Below, one piece after another: positions 6,746-14,027 of a stretch of DNA of 21,558 nt (positions are counted from its first letter, which is position 1; every line of letters begins with the position of its first letter). This DNA comes from CP2-2F sp034436235 (GTDB taxonomy: Bacteria > Chloroflexota > Anaerolineae > Aggregatilineales > UBA2796). The stretch lies in assembly GCA_034436235.1 (NCBI GenBank), contig DAOTWB010000203.1:1-21558 (forward strand), given 5' to 3'. Under the pieces are notes generated by a model. It was not told the DNA's origin, made no database searches, and saw only the letters and a program-made list of their open reading frames with translations. Both the position numbers and the translations under genes were made by a program.

Positions 6746-7720
6746 ATGAGCGAACGCACGGACGAGCCGATTCAAACGCCGCATGACGCCGATCTTGAAG
6801 CGCGCTACACGCACGCTTACGACTACTCGCTGCCTGTGGATTTTGTGCCGCAGCGCGTAGTATCGCTCGTGCCGAGCCTGACCGAGTCGCTCTTCGAGCT
6901 GAATCTCGGGCAGTGCGTGGTCGGCGTGACCGACTACTGCATCTATCCTGAGTCGGCGAAGGCGCTGCCGAAGGTCGGCGGCACGAAGAATCCTGACCTT
7001 GAGAAGATCAAGGCGCTGGCGCCTGACCTGGTGATGCTCAACAGCGAGGAAAATCGGCGCGAGGACGCCGAAGCGCTGCAAGCAGCAGGCATTCCAATCT
7101 GGGTGACGCAGCCGAACACCGTGCGCGACGCGATCGAGCTGCTGTGGCAGATCATGGAAGTCTTCGAGGAAGCCTCGATGGTGCATCGCGTGCGCCTGAT
7201 CGAGATCACGTACGAGATGATGCGCCGCTACGCTGAGCAGAATCCACCTGTGCGCGCCTTTGTGCCGATCTGGCGCGATCCGTGGATGACCTTCAACGCG
7301 CAAACCTTCGCGCACGATCTGCTCTTCACGTGCGGCGCGCTGAACGTCTTCGCTGAGCGCGAGCGGCAATTTCCACTGGCTGCCGATCTCGGTCGCGCTG
7401 AGCCGCTCGCGGCTGACGATCCGCGCCGCGCAGGACGCGACACGCGCTATCCGCGCATCACATTGGCAGAAGTTGAAGCAGCGCAGCCTGAGATCATCCT
7501 GCTGCCGACCGAGCCATATGCCTTCACAGAAGCCGACGCGCTCGCCTTCGACGCGCTGGACGTGCCTGCCGTGCGCAACGGTCACATTTACGTCGTGGAA
7601 GGCAGTTGGATCACATGGCATGGCACGCGCATCGCGCGCGCCTTCCGCAATCTGCCGCCCGTGATCGCCGCTGCGCGCGATAGCGCCGAGGTGCCGCCGC
7701 TAGTCCTGCCGCAAAGCTGA
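6746..7720 (+). CDS. BtuF-like helical-backbone metal receptor, no signal peptide
   Basis: A 324-residue protein of the Peripla_BP_2 / helical-backbone metal receptor family, the fold of BtuF and siderophore-binding proteins of ABC importers. Visible parts: RVVSLVPSLTESLFELNLG opening the first lobe, VVGVTDYCIYPE with the Cys common in cobalamin-type members, VGGTKNPDLEKIKALAPDLV, IPIWVTQPNT, then a linking helix and a second lobe (FAHDLLFTCGALNVF, AAQPEIILLPTEPYAF, NGHIYVVEGSWITWHG). The N-terminus (MSERTDEPIQTPHD) is polar, with no signal peptide or lipobox, and no permease or ATPase gene is adjacent. It may be a cytosolic corrinoid- or metal-binding protein. GAGAG lies five bases before the ATG. 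Its last 21 bases overlap the convergent ligA gene. Confidence 0.85.
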   Translation: MSERTDEPIQTPHDADLEARYTHAYDYSLPVDFVPQRVVSLVPSLTESLFELNLGQCVVGVTDYCIYPESAKALPKVGGTKNPDLEKIKALAPDLVMLNSEENRREDAEALQAAGIPIWVTQPNTVRDAIELLWQIMEVFEEASMVHRVRLIEITYEMMRRYAEQNPPVRAFVPIWRDPWMTFNAQTFAHDLLFTCGALNVFAERERQFPLAADLGRAEPLAADDPRRAGRDTRYPRITLAEVEAAQPEIILLPTEPYAFTEADALAFDALDVPAVRNGHIYVVEGSWITWHGTRIARAFRNLPPVIAAARDSAEVPPLVLPQS

Positions 7721-9787
7721 GCGCTCTGCGATCAGCGCGTGCAAGCCTGCTTCATCCAGCACAGGAATGCCGAGCGCCTGCGCTCTCTCCAGCTTGCTGC
7801 CGGCTGCTTCGCCTGCCACCACGTAGCTGGTCTTTTTGCTGACGCTGCTGGCGACCTTGCCGCCGTGCGCTTCGATCAGCGCGGCTGCCTCATCGCGCGT
7901 CAAGGTCGGCAGCGTGCCTGTCAGCACGAAGGTCAAGCCGCTCAGCGCAGATGAGCGCGGCGCGGCGCTCTCCAATGGCGACATCTGCACGCCGTGCGCG
8001 CGCAGCTTCTCCAGCAAGGCGCGATTGCGCGGCTCGGCAAACCATGCCACGACCGTCTGCGCGAGCGCCTCGCCAATGCCGTGAACGGCGTCCAGCTGCT
8101 CAAGCGTGGCACTCTGCAGCGCCTCAAGGCTCGGAAAGTGCTTCAAGAGCAAGCGCGCTACTGTCAAGCCGACGCCTGGGATGCCCAGCGCCGTGATCAC
8201 GCGATCCAGAGGACGACTCTTAGCCGCTTCAAGGCTCGCCAGCAGCTTTTTGACCTTCTGCGCGCCGTAGCCTTCCAGCGGCTCAAGTTGCTCTGCCCTC
8301 AGCGCGAACAGATCGGCTTCGTCGCGCACCAGCCCTGCCTCAAGCAGCTGACGCACGCCGCGTTCCGCCAGCCCTTCGATGTCCATCTGTCCGCGCCCGA
8401 CGAAATACTCCAATTGCCGCGCGCGCCGCTCAGGACAGTCTAGATTGCTGCAATAGTACGCGATCTCGCCTTCGGCGCGCACTACAGGCGCGTCGCAGAA
8501 CGGACAGCGCTCAGGCGGCGCGATGATCTGCTCCGTGCCGTCGCGTCGCTCGCTCAGCGCGCCGATCACGAACGGAATCACCTCGCCTGCGCGCTTGATG
8601 CGCACCCAATCGCCGATGCGCACGTCTTTGCGCGCGATATCCTCGAAGTTATTCAAGGTCGCTTGGCGGATGGTCGCGCCGCTGACGAAGACCGGCGCCA
8701 GCTCGGCGCTTGGCACGATCATGCCCGTGCGTCCGACGTTGAACGTGACCTTGACCAAGCGCGTGACCACTTCTTCGGGCGGAAATTTATAGGCGATGGC
8801 GCCGCGCGGATTCTTGCCGACGATGCCGAGCGCGTTGTAGAGCGCCGCGTCGTCCACTTTGATGACCATGCCGTCAATTTCGAAGGGCAGGTCGTGACGA
8901 TGCGCCTCGAAGGCTTGTACATAGGCGATTGCGTCTTCCAAAGATTCAAAGCGGCGCACATGATCGCTGGTCAGGAAGCCGAGCGCGCGCAAGTATTGCA
9001 AAACAGCGTATTGGTCGCGCGGCAAGCGCTCGCCTAGCTCATCAGAGGCATCTACAATGCCGAAGGCGTAGAAGGTGAGCGGACGCGACGCCGCGACCTT
9101 CGGATCGAGCTGTTTCAGCGCGCCTGAGGCTGTGTTGCGCGCATTGACGAACTTGGCGGCGCCTTCAGGCTGCTCAGCTTGCATCCGCGCTTGGAAGGCT
9201 TTGAAGTCATCCTTGTGAATGACCACTTCGCCGCGCACGACCAAGCGCTGTGGCACTGGCGGCGCCTCAGGCGTGGCAGGCAAGCGCGGCGGCACGCTGC
9301 GAATGGTGCGCACGCTCGGCGTGACGTCATCGCCTGTGTAGCCATCGCCGCGCGTCGCGCCGAGCGTCAAGACGCCGTCTGTGTAGGTCAAGACGACTGA
9401 GACGCCGTCGAATTTCGGCTCAACGGTATAGGCGAACGCAGCGCGCGTATCGAGGACTTTCTCAAGGCGCGCCTGCCAAGCGCGCAGCTCGTCCGCTGTG
9501 TAGGCTTTGGCAAGGCTGAGCATCGGCGCAGGATGTGTCACTTTGGGCAGGCGCTCGTCAAGGTCATCGCCGATGCGCTGCGTAGGCGAATCGGGCGTGA
9601 TCAGCTCAGGATAGCGCTTCTCAATGGCGTCCAGCTCGTCGAAGAGTTGGTCGTACTCAGCATCGCTGATGGTCGGCGCGGCAAGCACAAAGTAGCGATA
9701 GTTGTGTTCGTTCAACAGACGGCGCAGCTCGGCGGCGCGCTGCGCAGCGGCTTCGCGCTCAGCTGAGTCAGCAGGTCGGTCGCTCAT
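7700..9787 (-). CDS. ligA: NAD-dependent DNA ligase LigA
   Basis: A complete 695-residue ligase that seals nicks in replication and repair, using NAD+ to adenylate an active-site lysine. Domain order: Ia (residues 1-70, with the RYFVLAAPTISDAEYDQLF element that binds NMN); adenylation domain with EPKFDG, K125 being the nucleophile; OB domain near GRTGMIVPSAELAPV; a four-Cys zinc finger around residues 425-448 (CPFC and CSNLDC); a helix-hairpin-helix region (GYGAQKVKKLL and later); and a C-terminal BRCT domain from about 620 (LTFVLTGTLPTLTRDEA). In the KxDG motif x is Phe, where Ile or Leu is more usual. GAGAG stands just ahead of ATG 9787. The last 21 bases overlap the convergent metal-receptor gene. 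Confidence 0.98.
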   Translation of the reverse strand: MSDRPADSAEREAAAQRAAELRRLLNEHNYRYFVLAAPTISDAEYDQLFDELDAIEKRYPELITPDSPTQRIGDDLDERLPKVTHPAPMLSLAKAYTADELRAWQARLEKVLDTRAAFAYTVEPKFDGVSVVLTYTDGVLTLGATRGDGYTGDDVTPSVRTIRSVPPRLPATPEAPPVPQRLVVRGEVVIHKDDFKAFQARMQAEQPEGAAKFVNARNTASGALKQLDPKVAASRPLTFYAFGIVDASDELGERLPRDQYAVLQYLRALGFLTSDHVRRFESLEDAIAYVQAFEAHRHDLPFEIDGMVIKVDDAALYNALGIVGKNPRGAIAYKFPPEEVVTRLVKVTFNVGRTGMIVPSAELAPVFVSGATIRQATLNNFEDIARKDVRIGDWVRIKRAGEVIPFVIGALSERRDGTEQIIAPPERCPFCDAPVVRAEGEIAYYCSNLDCPERRARQLEYFVGRGQMDIEGLAERGVRQLLEAGLVRDEADLFALRAEQLEPLEGYGAQKVKKLLASLEAAKSRPLDRVITALGIPGVGLTVARLLLKHFPSLEALQSATLEQLDAVHGIGEALAQTVVAWFAEPRNRALLEKLRAHGVQMSPLESAAPRSSALSGLTFVLTGTLPTLTRDEAAALIEAHGGKVASSVSKKTSYVVAGEAAGSKLERAQALGIPVLDEAGLHALIAERSALRQD

Positions 9788-9823
9788 ACCACTCTCTCAA
9801 GATGCATCTGTTGCGCTGCAATC

Positions 9824-9832
9824 AGTATAGCA
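9824..9832 (-). promoter_or_regulatory. ligA: Extended -10 promoter candidate for ligA
   Basis: Reads TGCTATACT on the minus strand: TG-N plus TATACT (five of six to TATAAT), 36 bases before ATG 9787. No recognisable -35 box. It lies in the 131-base divergent region shared with the alpha/beta hydrolase gene. Confidence 0.5.
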
Positions 9833-9862
9833 CAGATTTTCTAAAGATAGGCAGTGCGCAGC

Positions 9863-9899
9863 GCCACTTTTTGAAAAAAGCGTCACTTTCGATCAAAAT
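9863..9899 (+). promoter_or_regulatory. Imperfect direct repeat and promoter candidate before the hydrolase
   Basis: Two units, 9863-9880 and 9882-9899, start G-Y-CACTTT and end in an A-run; by my alignment they share 11 of 18 positions, 19 bases apart (nearly two helical turns). The first unit contains a short near-palindrome, CTTTTT-GA-AAAAAG. A possible promoter overlaps them: TTGAAA at 9871-9876 and CAAAAT at 9894-9899 with 17 bases between; TATAAG at 9899-9904 is an alternative -10. The repeat could be an operator for the hydrolase gene starting at 9919. Confidence 0.35.
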
Positions 9900-9918
9900 A
9901 TAAGGCAAGCTGAACAGA

Positions 9919-10878
9919 ATGACAGATAGGCAGAGAGAAATGGTGCGCTCAACCTCAGAGACGAGCTTGGCTGAGATGCTGCAACAATCGCTGACCTCTG
10001 TGTTAGGCGCGCCGCCCGATCCTGCGCCGCTCTCGCCGTACGTGCTGGCAGTCGCTGAGCGCGACCATTACCGTCGCGAGCATATCAAGTATCAGGTCAG
10101 CCCGAATCAGTGGAGCTACGCGCACTTGCTCATCCCGAAAGGCGTGAGCGCGCCATGCCCTGCCATCATCTGCCATCACAGCAGCGGCAACTTCGCCGCA
10201 GGCAAGGACGAGATGGTGGACGAAGCGCGCCCGTCCATCGGCGTTGAGCTGGTGCGGCTCGGTTACGTTGTCATGGCGCCGGATGCCTTCGGCTATGGCG
10301 AGCGACGCTCGCCGCACAGCAACGGCGCCGCTTACGATGCTGCCTATACGCTGCAGCAGTATACCGTCCTGCTCTTGCGCGGCGAGACCATGCTGCGCCA
10401 CTTGATCTCGGATATCAGCCGCGCTGTGGATTACCTGCTCACGCGCCCTGAAGTGGATAGCGCACGGCTCGGCTTCATCGGGCAGAGCTACGGCGCGCGC
10501 ATGGCGCTCTGGGCAGCCGCCTTCGAGCCGCGCCTGATCGCGACTGTGGCGCACGGCAGCCTGATGAGCTACCGCGAGACCGTGCGGCAGGGCAATTGGT
10601 TTCAAATTGAGTTTGTCGTGCCGCGCCTGATGCAGGTCGCCGATCTGCATGACATCCTCTCGCTGGTCGCGCCGCGTCCGTTCTTGCTCTCGACCGTCGT
10701 AGGCGACGCGCACAGCACGGATGCTGCCGAAATCTACCAGCGTGCGCTGCTCACCTATCAGCGGCTGGGCGTGCCACAGCGCCTGGCGCATTACGTCTAT
10801 CCGCGTGGCAGCGGCTTCGAGCCTGCCATGCGCTACAAAGCCTACACATGGCTGAATAGCTGGCTGAAGCCTTACTAG
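9919..10878 (+). CDS. Alpha/beta hydrolase, catalytic His apparently replaced
   Basis: A 319-residue protein of the alpha/beta hydrolase fold, closest in appearance to the dienelactone hydrolase / acetyl-xylan-esterase-like group. No signal peptide. PAIICHHSSGN (about 81-91) fits the oxyanion strand; YVVMAPDAFGYGERR follows; the nucleophile elbow is IGQSYGARMALW with Ser190; and LVAPRPFLLSTVVGDAHSTD holds the acid region (Asp263 or Asp268). In this family the catalytic His normally sits in a GGHGF-type motif before the final helix, but here the site reads PRGSGFEP (Ser298, codon AGC at 10810-10812), so the triad looks incomplete. The start could be ATG 9919 or ATG 9940 (MVRSTSE); neither has a clear Shine-Dalgarno. 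The gene lies 33 bases before an MFS gene and may be cotranscribed with it. Confidence 0.85.
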   Translation: MTDRQREMVRSTSETSLAEMLQQSLTSVLGAPPDPAPLSPYVLAVAERDHYRREHIKYQVSPNQWSYAHLLIPKGVSAPCPAIICHHSSGNFAAGKDEMVDEARPSIGVELVRLGYVVMAPDAFGYGERRSPHSNGAAYDAAYTLQQYTVLLLRGETMLRHLISDISRAVDYLLTRPEVDSARLGFIGQSYGARMALWAAAFEPRLIATVAHGSLMSYRETVRQGNWFQIEFVVPRLMQVADLHDILSLVAPRPFLLSTVVGDAHSTDAAEIYQRALLTYQRLGVPQRLAHYVYPRGSGFEPAMRYKAYTWLNSWLKPY

Positions 10879-10911
10879 CGACTTTCAGAGAGCGAGACAA
10901 CCGATAGCATC

Positions 10912-12279
10912 ATGACGGCAACGGCTACCACAGCGCCGCGCTATGCGCATCTGCGGCGCAACTTCGTCCTTTTCGTGCTGGATTACTTCGCTTTCGGCGT
11001 CGGCTTCGGCATGGTCGGCACTAGCAGCGCCTTCATCCCAGATTTCGTCAGTCAGTTAACTAGCGATCAGAGCTTGATCGGCTTGGCGACTGGCGCCTAT
11101 TACTTCTGTTGGCTTGTGCCGCAGCTCTTCTTGGCGCAGATCGTCAATCGGCGCACATGGCGCAAGCCGTTCTTGCTGCCTGCGCCGTTCGTGCGCTTGA
11201 CCATGATCGGCATTGCCATCATGCTGGTCACAGTTGAGCCGCGCAACACGCAATTCATGTTGATCGCGTTCTTGATCGGCTATTGGGCGTTCGCCGTAGG
11301 CGACTCAGTGGTCACGCTGGGCTGGGGCGATCTGCTGGGCAGCTCGATACCGAACAAATTGCGCGGCACGCTCTTCGGCATTGGACAGTTCACGGTAGCT
11401 TTCGGCGCTTTTGGCATGAGCCAATTCGCGCGCTGGGCGATTGGCGGCTCGGGCTTAGCCTTTCCGCTGAACTACGGCTTGGTCTTCGCTGTGGCAGGCG
11501 CTTTTTTTGTGTGCGGCGGCATCGGTCTGGCGCTGCTGCGCGAAGAACAGCCTGCGCCAATCGCAACGCAGAGTCCGAATGTGCGCGAGTACGGCGCTTT
11601 CTTGGGCAATGTGCTGCGCACCGACCGCGCCTTCAGGCATTTTGTGCGCACGCGCCTGCTCTTCGATCTCGCTACGATGAGCGCGCCATTCTATACCATC
11701 TTCGCCACAGGCGGACTGGGCATCCGCAGCGAGGTGCTGATCGCCGATACGATCATCTTGATCCAGCTCGGCAATGCAGGCGGCGCGCTGGCCATGGGCG
11801 TGCTGAGCAGGCGCTCGGGCAGCAAGGCGGTCATTTTGCTCGCCGGCGCTTGCTTGGTGCTAGAAGCCGTCTTTGCGCTGCTCAGCTATCTCGGTTTGGG
11901 ACAGCCTGCTCTGTATGCCACTTTCTTTTTGATGGGCGTGGTCAGCGGCACGATCTTCCCAAGCTACTTCGATTGGATGATCACGCACGCGCCGCCGCAC
12001 GCGCGTCCGATCTACATCGGTCTGACTAACACGATCAGCGCTGTCAGCAATCTCGCGCCCGTCCTCGGCGGCTTGCTCTTACAGCTCACGGCGCGCCCTG
12101 CGCTCGGCAACCTTGAGGCGATCCTGCCCAGCTTCCTGCCCATCGCAACCGTCAACGTGCGCCTGTATCCGGTCGTCTTCATCGGCTCGATCCTGCTGGC
12201 GAGCCTCGGTTGGCTCTCAGCCTTGCGCCTCGCCGAGCCACGCCAGAAGCCGCCTAGCCAAACAGCAGCGCCACACTGA
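10912..12279 (+). CDS. Major facilitator superfamily transporter
   Basis: A 455-residue polytopic membrane protein with about 12 hydrophobic helices, an MFS-like layout and a long central cytoplasmic loop (about residues 205-235, LREEQPAPIATQSPNVREYG). LRGTLFGIGQFTVAFGAFG and MGVLSRRSGSKAVILLAGAC (the loop 8-9 basic motif) support the family. Substrate not evident. The N-terminus is short and polar (MTATATTAPRYAHLRRN). It follows the alpha/beta hydrolase by 33 bases, so the transporter may serve the same substrate or product. The last 26 bases overlap the convergent TauE/SafE gene. It carries one of the only two GGCC sites I found in the window (11790-11793). Confidence 0.88.
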   Translation: MTATATTAPRYAHLRRNFVLFVLDYFAFGVGFGMVGTSSAFIPDFVSQLTSDQSLIGLATGAYYFCWLVPQLFLAQIVNRRTWRKPFLLPAPFVRLTMIGIAIMLVTVEPRNTQFMLIAFLIGYWAFAVGDSVVTLGWGDLLGSSIPNKLRGTLFGIGQFTVAFGAFGMSQFARWAIGGSGLAFPLNYGLVFAVAGAFFVCGGIGLALLREEQPAPIATQSPNVREYGAFLGNVLRTDRAFRHFVRTRLLFDLATMSAPFYTIFATGGLGIRSEVLIADTIILIQLGNAGGALAMGVLSRRSGSKAVILLAGACLVLEAVFALLSYLGLGQPALYATFFLMGVVSGTIFPSYFDWMITHAPPHARPIYIGLTNTISAVSNLAPVLGGLLLQLTARPALGNLEAILPSFLPIATVNVRLYPVVFIGSILLASLGWLSALRLAEPRQKPPSQTAAPH

Positions 12280-12985
12280 TATAGACCAGCAGCGCCAACA
12301 TCGAAAGCTCAAAGACGCGCGCGCTCAAGCGCTTGACCAGCCAATAGCCCGCCGCGACGCCGAGCGGCACCAGCAGCAGCACCCACGCCAAGCTGAGGAA
12401 CACTTGCGGCTCTAGCGCGCCGATAGAGAGAAAGAGCGGCACTTTCAGCACGTTCAAGACGCCGAAGAAGACGGTCACGGTGCCCATGAAGACGCGCGGC
12501 GAGACTTTCTGCAGCAGCATATACGCCGTGAAGGCAGGCGCGCCGACGTTCGCCACTGCCGAGCCAAGACCTGCGATGAAGCCTGCTAACCAAGCGTGCC
12601 ATTGGCGCGGCGTGTAGGTCAGCTGCTTCAGCGCATCGCTGACCAGCTTGTAGATCACGGTCAACAGGCAAAATAAGCCGAGCAGCCGCTTGAGCGTCTC
12701 GTTAGGCAGCTCGCGCAGCAACGCGACGCCGATGAAGGTGCTGATCAGCGCCGCCGGCAGCAAAAGGCGCAGGTAGCGCCATTCCCAAGCGCGCCAATAC
12801 GCGCGCAGCGCCATCGCATCGCCTGTCAGGAGCATTGGCAAAGTGATGCCGACCGCTTGCTGCACAGGCATCACTTGGCTCAGCAGTGGCGCGATCATGG
12901 CGCCGAGGACCGGTCCGCCGAGTCCGCCTTTCGAGAGACCGATCAAAAAGCTGATCAGCGCGATCAGCAGCACGTCAGTCGGCAT
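12254..12985 (-). CDS. TauE/SafE-family membrane permease
   Basis: A 243-residue inner-membrane protein with seven to eight hydrophobic helices in the two-repeat pattern of TauE/SafE (formerly DUF81). Repeat one has ISFLIGLSKGGLGGPVLGAM, and repeat two has LAGFIAGLGSAVANVGAPAF. Family members are linked to export or uptake of sulfite, sulfoacetate and other organosulfur anions, but most, like this one, have unproven substrates. An in-frame ORF reaches 13024, but ATG 12985 gives the expected short N-terminus (MPTDVLLIALISF) and has AAAGGA about nine bases upstream. This start overlaps the end of the SGNH gene by 11 bases, so the two are coupled and this is the last gene of the minus-strand surface cluster. 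Confidence 0.88.
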   Translation of the reverse strand: MPTDVLLIALISFLIGLSKGGLGGPVLGAMIAPLLSQVMPVQQAVGITLPMLLTGDAMALRAYWRAWEWRYLRLLLPAALISTFIGVALLRELPNETLKRLLGLFCLLTVIYKLVSDALKQLTYTPRQWHAWLAGFIAGLGSAVANVGAPAFTAYMLLQKVSPRVFMGTVTVFFGVLNVLKVPLFLSIGALEPQVFLSLAWVLLLVPLGVAAGYWLVKRLSARVFELSMLALLVYISVALLFG

Positions 12986-13973
12986 AGGTAGCCGTCCTTT
13001 CAGGCAAAAGTCGGTGCTGTTCAATGTAGGCGATCAACGCTTCGGCGAACAAGCGTCTGCCTTCGGCGGTCAAGTGCAGGTCGGCGCGATTGTACATGCG
13101 CTGACCGCTTCGATAGGCTGCGCGCAACGTCTCGAATGGATCGACGCAATGGTAGCCGCGCGCTGCGCAGTGATCGCGCAAAATTTGGCGCGCTTGCGTC
13201 GCAGCTAAGTGGGATTCTTGCGCGCTTTCCACTTCGTCAATATGCGGCACAAGCGCTATGACGACCGTCGCGCCGTGTTCAGCGGCGAGCGCGATGCCTG
13301 CGGCGTAATCGTCCAAGACGCTCGTCATGTCGCTCTCACACGGCAGCTCAGAGTCGGGCGCGGGAACGACGGGCGGCGGCTGTGGCGGCGTCAAGGCGCG
13401 CCAGCGCAACCAATTGCCGATCATACGCGCTAACGCCGAGTATCGCCCTAGTCCGCTGCCGATGGCAGGCGCGCGCTCAGGCGCGGACTCGGCTGTGGCT
13501 TGTGCAGTGACGTTGCGGCGCGCCAGGCGGCAGTTATCTTCCGCGTCATTGTGATACCACTGCCAGATGATCAGGCGCGGCTTGAGGCTCGGCAAGAGCT
13601 TGCGCAACATGTTCAACTGCTCTGTCGAGCCGCTGCCGAGCGCCGCTGCGCTCAATGCGCGCCAGCCATGCGCGCTCAAGTGCGCAATCCAGCAATCGCT
13701 CGCGTCCATCCAACAGAAGGTGAACGAGTCGCCGAGTGCCAACACATCCAGGCTCTCAGCCTGCGCTTCCGCGTCTTGCACTTTTAGCTTGGTCGCAGGC
13801 AGCGCAAGCGTCTCTTCAGACCAAGGCAGAAGGCGCACGCCGACAATCGCCAAGCGCAGCTCGTTAGGCAGCGTCGTCCAAAAAACGCGCACGCCGATCT
13901 CGAAGAGCAAGGCGAGGCCGATCAACGCGCTGATCAGCCGTGCCAAGCGGCAAAGAATGCTTTGTTTCAGCAT
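12975..13973 (-). CDS. Membrane-anchored SGNH/GDSL hydrolase (copy 1)
   Basis: A 332-residue protein with one N-terminal hydrophobic helix (about 10-30) and an SGNH hydrolase domain expected outside the cytoplasmic membrane. Block I is LALGDSFTFCW with Ser83 as nucleophile, block III is WYHNDAEDN (oxyanion Asn), and block V is ADLHLTAEG with Asp298 and His300. Such enzymes act as esterases, often on acetyl groups of surface polysaccharides; the substrate here is unknown. It is clearly paralogous to the SGNH gene at 15613-16785: both share LP-x(8)-GVR-x-x-PWS after the membrane helix, GDSFTFCW-x-D-x-x-DCW, and KPRL-(I/V)-IW. It has a middle insertion rich in Ala/Pro. ATG 13973 has a GAGA element nearby. 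A hairpin lies just upstream. Confidence 0.9.
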   Translation of the reverse strand: MLKQSILCRLARLISALIGLALLFEIGVRVFWTTLPNELRLAIVGVRLLPWSEETLALPATKLKVQDAEAQAESLDVLALGDSFTFCWMDASDCWIAHLSAHGWRALSAAALGSGSTEQLNMLRKLLPSLKPRLIIWQWYHNDAEDNCRLARRNVTAQATAESAPERAPAIGSGLGRYSALARMIGNWLRWRALTPPQPPPVVPAPDSELPCESDMTSVLDDYAAGIALAAEHGATVVIALVPHIDEVESAQESHLAATQARQILRDHCAARGYHCVDPFETLRAAYRSGQRMYNRADLHLTAEGRRLFAEALIAYIEQHRLLPERTATYAD

Positions 13974-13980
13974 GAGTTCT

Positions 13981-14009
13981 CAACATTCTGAGCTGCCGCT
14001 GGAATGTTG
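13981..14009 (-). other. Hairpin between GT-C-type and SGNH genes
   Basis: CAACATTC (13981-13988) and GAATGTTG (14002-14009) form a perfect 8-base stem. The 13-base interior can pair three more bases (AGC with GCT). In the minus-strand transcript it lies between the GT-C-type stop and the SGNH start, ending seven bases before the ATG at 13973. No U-tract follows, so it is not a canonical terminator. It may modulate translation or mRNA processing. Confidence 0.6.
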
Positions 14010-14027
14010 CACAAAGTCAGCAGCAGC

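Noticed and set aside
6728..7621. Minus-strand open frame of 297 codons opposite the metal-receptor gene
   Set aside because: The + strand product matches a known fold along its length; the minus product shows only a codon-mirror composition rich in Arg, His and Ala.
13981..14009. The GT-C-type/SGNH hairpin as an intrinsic terminator
   Set aside because: No run of U follows the stem on the minus transcript, and the next start codon is seven bases away.
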